A stretch of 64,000 bases of DNA, taken from the NCBI GenBank assembly GCA_041675005.1, contig JBAYUQ010000006.1, positions 1-64,000 of the forward strand, given 5' to 3'. Source of the DNA: PGYR01 sp041675005 (GTDB lineage: Bacteria > Bacteroidota > Ignavibacteria > Kapaibacteriales > UBA2268). The translations under genes and the position numbers were made by a program. Every line of letters begins with the position of its first letter. Position 1 is the stretch's first letter. Of the stretch, positions 62,155 to 64,000 are shown piece by piece. The notes beneath the pieces are model-generated. The model was given only the letters and a program-made list of their open reading frames with translations, made no database searches and was not told where the DNA came from.

Positions 62155-62835
62155 ATGGAATTATCTATACTCGAGAAAATTACACTAATAGCACTTGACG
62201 ATGACACTGGTAAATGGGTGACTGACTCTATGCGGCTTAATTACGCCTTGGCTGGTGGAGTTTTATTACAACTTACCCAGAAAAAGAAAATCGAATTAGT
62301 TGATAATAAAGTAAATATACTTGACAATAGTCCGACCGACAATTTCCTGATGAATGATGCTTTAACGTTAATAGAGGAAATAACTAATAAAAAAGCTGTT
62401 AATGTAGTTTATAAATTAGCTAGGTTAACTAGAAAGCTGAAAGATGGAATCGTAATTGATTTAATGTCCAAAGGAATATTAAAAGAGCAAGAAGGTAAGG
62501 TTATGTGGCTATTTCCGACTACTCACTACCCGATGGTAGATAGTACTTTGGAGAATAGAGTAAAAGCCGAACTAATCGATATAGTTGACAATAACCACTC
62601 TGCCCAAAATGAAGATAATCTATTTTTATTGAGCGTATTGCTGAATTGTAATTTGGAAAAAGAAGTATTTGGCAATAAAGCAAATAAGAAGAAAATTACG
62701 AAAAGAATAGAAGAACTAACAGCAGAGAATTCTGTTGGTGGTGCTACTAATCAAGCACTGATTCAGATGCAAGCAGCTATGACTATGTTGATGATTTCTA
62801 CAGCGACCATCTCTGCGACAAGTAGCAGCCGATAA
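62155..62835 (+). CDS. GPP34 (Golgi phosphoprotein 3-like) family protein
   Basis: The 226-residue protein is a GPP34 domain: SILEKITLIALDDDTGKW, then NYALAGGVLLQLTQKKKIEL, YKLARLTRKLKDGIVIDLMSKGILKE and a late LLSVLLNCNL. Eukaryotic GOLPH3 binds phosphatidylinositol-4-phosphate; bacterial members are widespread but their role is unknown. AGGAT sits eight bases before the ATG. The C-terminal tail is Met/Thr-rich (MQAAMTMLMISTATIS), possibly membrane-active. Confidence 0.9.
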   Translation: MELSILEKITLIALDDDTGKWVTDSMRLNYALAGGVLLQLTQKKKIELVDNKVNILDNSPTDNFLMNDALTLIEEITNKKAVNVVYKLARLTRKLKDGIVIDLMSKGILKEQEGKVMWLFPTTHYPMVDSTLENRVKAELIDIVDNNHSAQNEDNLFLLSVLLNCNLEKEVFGNKANKKKITKRIEELTAENSVGGATNQALIQMQAAMTMLMISTATISATSSSR

Positions 62836-62852
62836 TAGGTCTTCTTGTTTTT

Positions 62853-63965
62853 CTAATCTAACAGCTTCTTGTAGAGGTCGTGTCCGTACAATCCAAAATT
62901 CTTAAAGTAACCAGTGTACCACTGATTTAGTTGTATGCCATTCTGAATAGATTGCTCTATATCACTGATGGAACTTATACCACCTGTCCGAATTACATGA
63001 AATTCATTAGGAGGGTTAATCTTTGCAATCGACTTTATTGCTTTGCTAGCTAGTTCGAGCGAGGTTAATCGGAGAGGTTCACCTGACAATCCACCACCAA
63101 AAGTATTATAGAAATAATAGTAGTGATGGAGCTCTTTTCGTCTGATACTAGTTTCTAATTCCTTGTATCGAGTAGAAGTATTACCAAAATTCACTCCTGA
63201 ATATCTCAAATCTACAAGTATTCGTACCAAATCTTCAACTTGATTGATATTAGTATCATTTGACAACTTAACTAAAACAGGTAGATTGCGGTTTAGTTTT
63301 GATATAAAATTCTGAGAGATATACTCTAGTCTATCTATTAGCTCTGGCTCTAGATTGTTGCTAACAGACTTACCTTCAACATTGGGGCAACTCTCATTTA
63401 TTTCAATGAAATCTACTCCAGCTCGTTCGTACATTTCTAAGCCCAAAACCATATTTTTTAGAGCAACTTCTTTGTTATCGATAGGATCATAAGATAGGGA
63501 AATCCCAATTGGGCAGTTCTTAACTCTTTCTATTTTACTCAATCTATTAGCTACTACTTCGTGCCCAGGGTTAGGTAACCCCAACCAGTTTATAGCTGCT
63601 TGTGAACGAGGGAAAGGTAAAAAAGGATGAGTCGTCTTGTATTTAGTATTTCCTTCACGGCTAAGATAGGTTGTAGTACCAGCTAAGAATGCACCAGCCC
63701 CTTGTTTAGCCACTACATGGTAACCCTTGCCTAGTTTGAACATTCCTGCCGCATTGAATATTGGTGCATTGAACCGAATATCCCATAATTTAACAGATTG
63801 ATCTTTTCGAAATACTACTCTTTCGTCAGGAATATCATTTACATATTTCTTCATGAACTTGGTTTTGCCATAGGACGTGATTCTCGCAGCTGCATCAGCT
63901 GGTAAGTAAGCCAGAAGTGGCCTGAAATGATGTTCTATACTGGCGAATTTTTCTAATAAACTCAC
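62853..63965 (-). CDS. Dihydroorotate dehydrogenase-like FMN enzyme
   Basis: A 370-residue TIM-barrel flavoenzyme. Motifs visible are PIFNAAGMFKLGKGY (usual NxxGxxKxG region), the active-site loop INESCPNVEG, VKLSND, NTSTR, GGLSGEPL and the FMN-phosphate-binding IRTGGIS. It should oxidise dihydroorotate in pyrimidine synthesis. The active-site loop has cysteine, as in class 1 enzymes, although the N-terminal extension and overall length are more like the membrane-associated class 2, which uses serine. The start is GTG 63965, with AAGGA eight bases upstream. No other pyrimidine gene is nearby. Confidence 0.8.
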   Translation of the reverse strand: MSLLEKFASIEHHFRPLLAYLPADAAARITSYGKTKFMKKYVNDIPDERVVFRKDQSVKLWDIRFNAPIFNAAGMFKLGKGYHVVAKQGAGAFLAGTTTYLSREGNTKYKTTHPFLPFPRSQAAINWLGLPNPGHEVVANRLSKIERVKNCPIGISLSYDPIDNKEVALKNMVLGLEMYERAGVDFIEINESCPNVEGKSVSNNLEPELIDRLEYISQNFISKLNRNLPVLVKLSNDTNINQVEDLVRILVDLRYSGVNFGNTSTRYKELETSIRRKELHHYYYFYNTFGGGLSGEPLRLTSLELASKAIKSIAKINPPNEFHVIRTGGISSISDIEQSIQNGIQLNQWYTGYFKNFGLYGHDLYKKLLD

Positions 63966-64000
63966 ACAAGTTCCTTTCTTAATCGTGCAACTGGTATTTT

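Overview
The window comes from an AT-rich, Gram-negative bacterium of the Bacteroidota/Chlorobiota (FCB) group. Six predicted secreted proteins end in the type IX secretion (T9SS) C-terminal sorting domain (a YPNP/PNP-type strand followed by a short Ig-like fold ending in a basic KFIK/KK tail). There are also PD40-OmpA envelope proteins, a DUF2723 (GT117) membrane protein, several lipoproteins and Omp85. Some genes have clear Shine-Dalgarno sequences (AGGAG before 20507, 24065 and 26611; GAGG before 19887 and 37639), which argues mildly for an Ignavibacteria/Kapabacteria-like lineage over classical Bacteroidia. That placement is inference. I saw no rRNA, tRNA, CRISPR array or insertion sequence.

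Layout. 1-3492: 3' part of a giant tail-fibre-like repeat protein. 3505-5029: MscS channel and CoA-binding protein. 5098-7124: a complete MNIO/DUF2063 peptide-modification operon with an EGKCG-repeat precursor (HvfABC/bufferin type, a copper-handling RiPP system). 7604-10240: PD40-OmpA-OmpA envelope protein. 10318-13220: rnhA, a DUF1460 amidase and an MFS permease in one tight run. 13192-20507: lipoprotein, large T9SS cargo, TPR histidine kinase, small membrane protein, small barrel protein. 20724-28394: DUF2723 protein, DUF2795 protein, Omp85 and two paralogous exported proteins. 28371-34964: MlaF-like ATPase, ybeY, a DUF494-like gene, gltX (with a probable structured RNA upstream), lipoprotein, NtrC-type regulator, glycosyltransferase. 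34988-44234: T9SS cargo, PhnB-like protein, YefM-YoeB, lipoproteins and DUF3160 cargo.

44262-53812 is the accessory part. It holds a truncated HTH-regulator remnant, a PAP2 phosphatase whose signal peptide is split by an amber codon, a PD-(D/E)XK/DUF4268 protein, an orphan antitoxin with a likely toxin remnant, guaA, a DarT-DarG ADP-ribosylation toxin-antitoxin pair with an unusual membrane-anchor extension on DarT, a winged-helix gene remnant and a GNAT-AHSA1 fusion. 53809-63965 returns to T9SS cargo and housekeeping genes (tag, GNAT-nitrilase, TspO-like, GPP34, dihydroorotate dehydrogenase-like).

The most interesting system is the precursor/MNIO/DUF2063 operon: the six-cysteine precursor has its EGKCG units in two blocks separated by an acidic linker, and a strong terminator lies between the precursor and its modifying enzymes. 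The membrane-anchored DarTG pair is second. Start codons were moved from the longest reading frame where a signal peptide or ribosome-binding site supported it.
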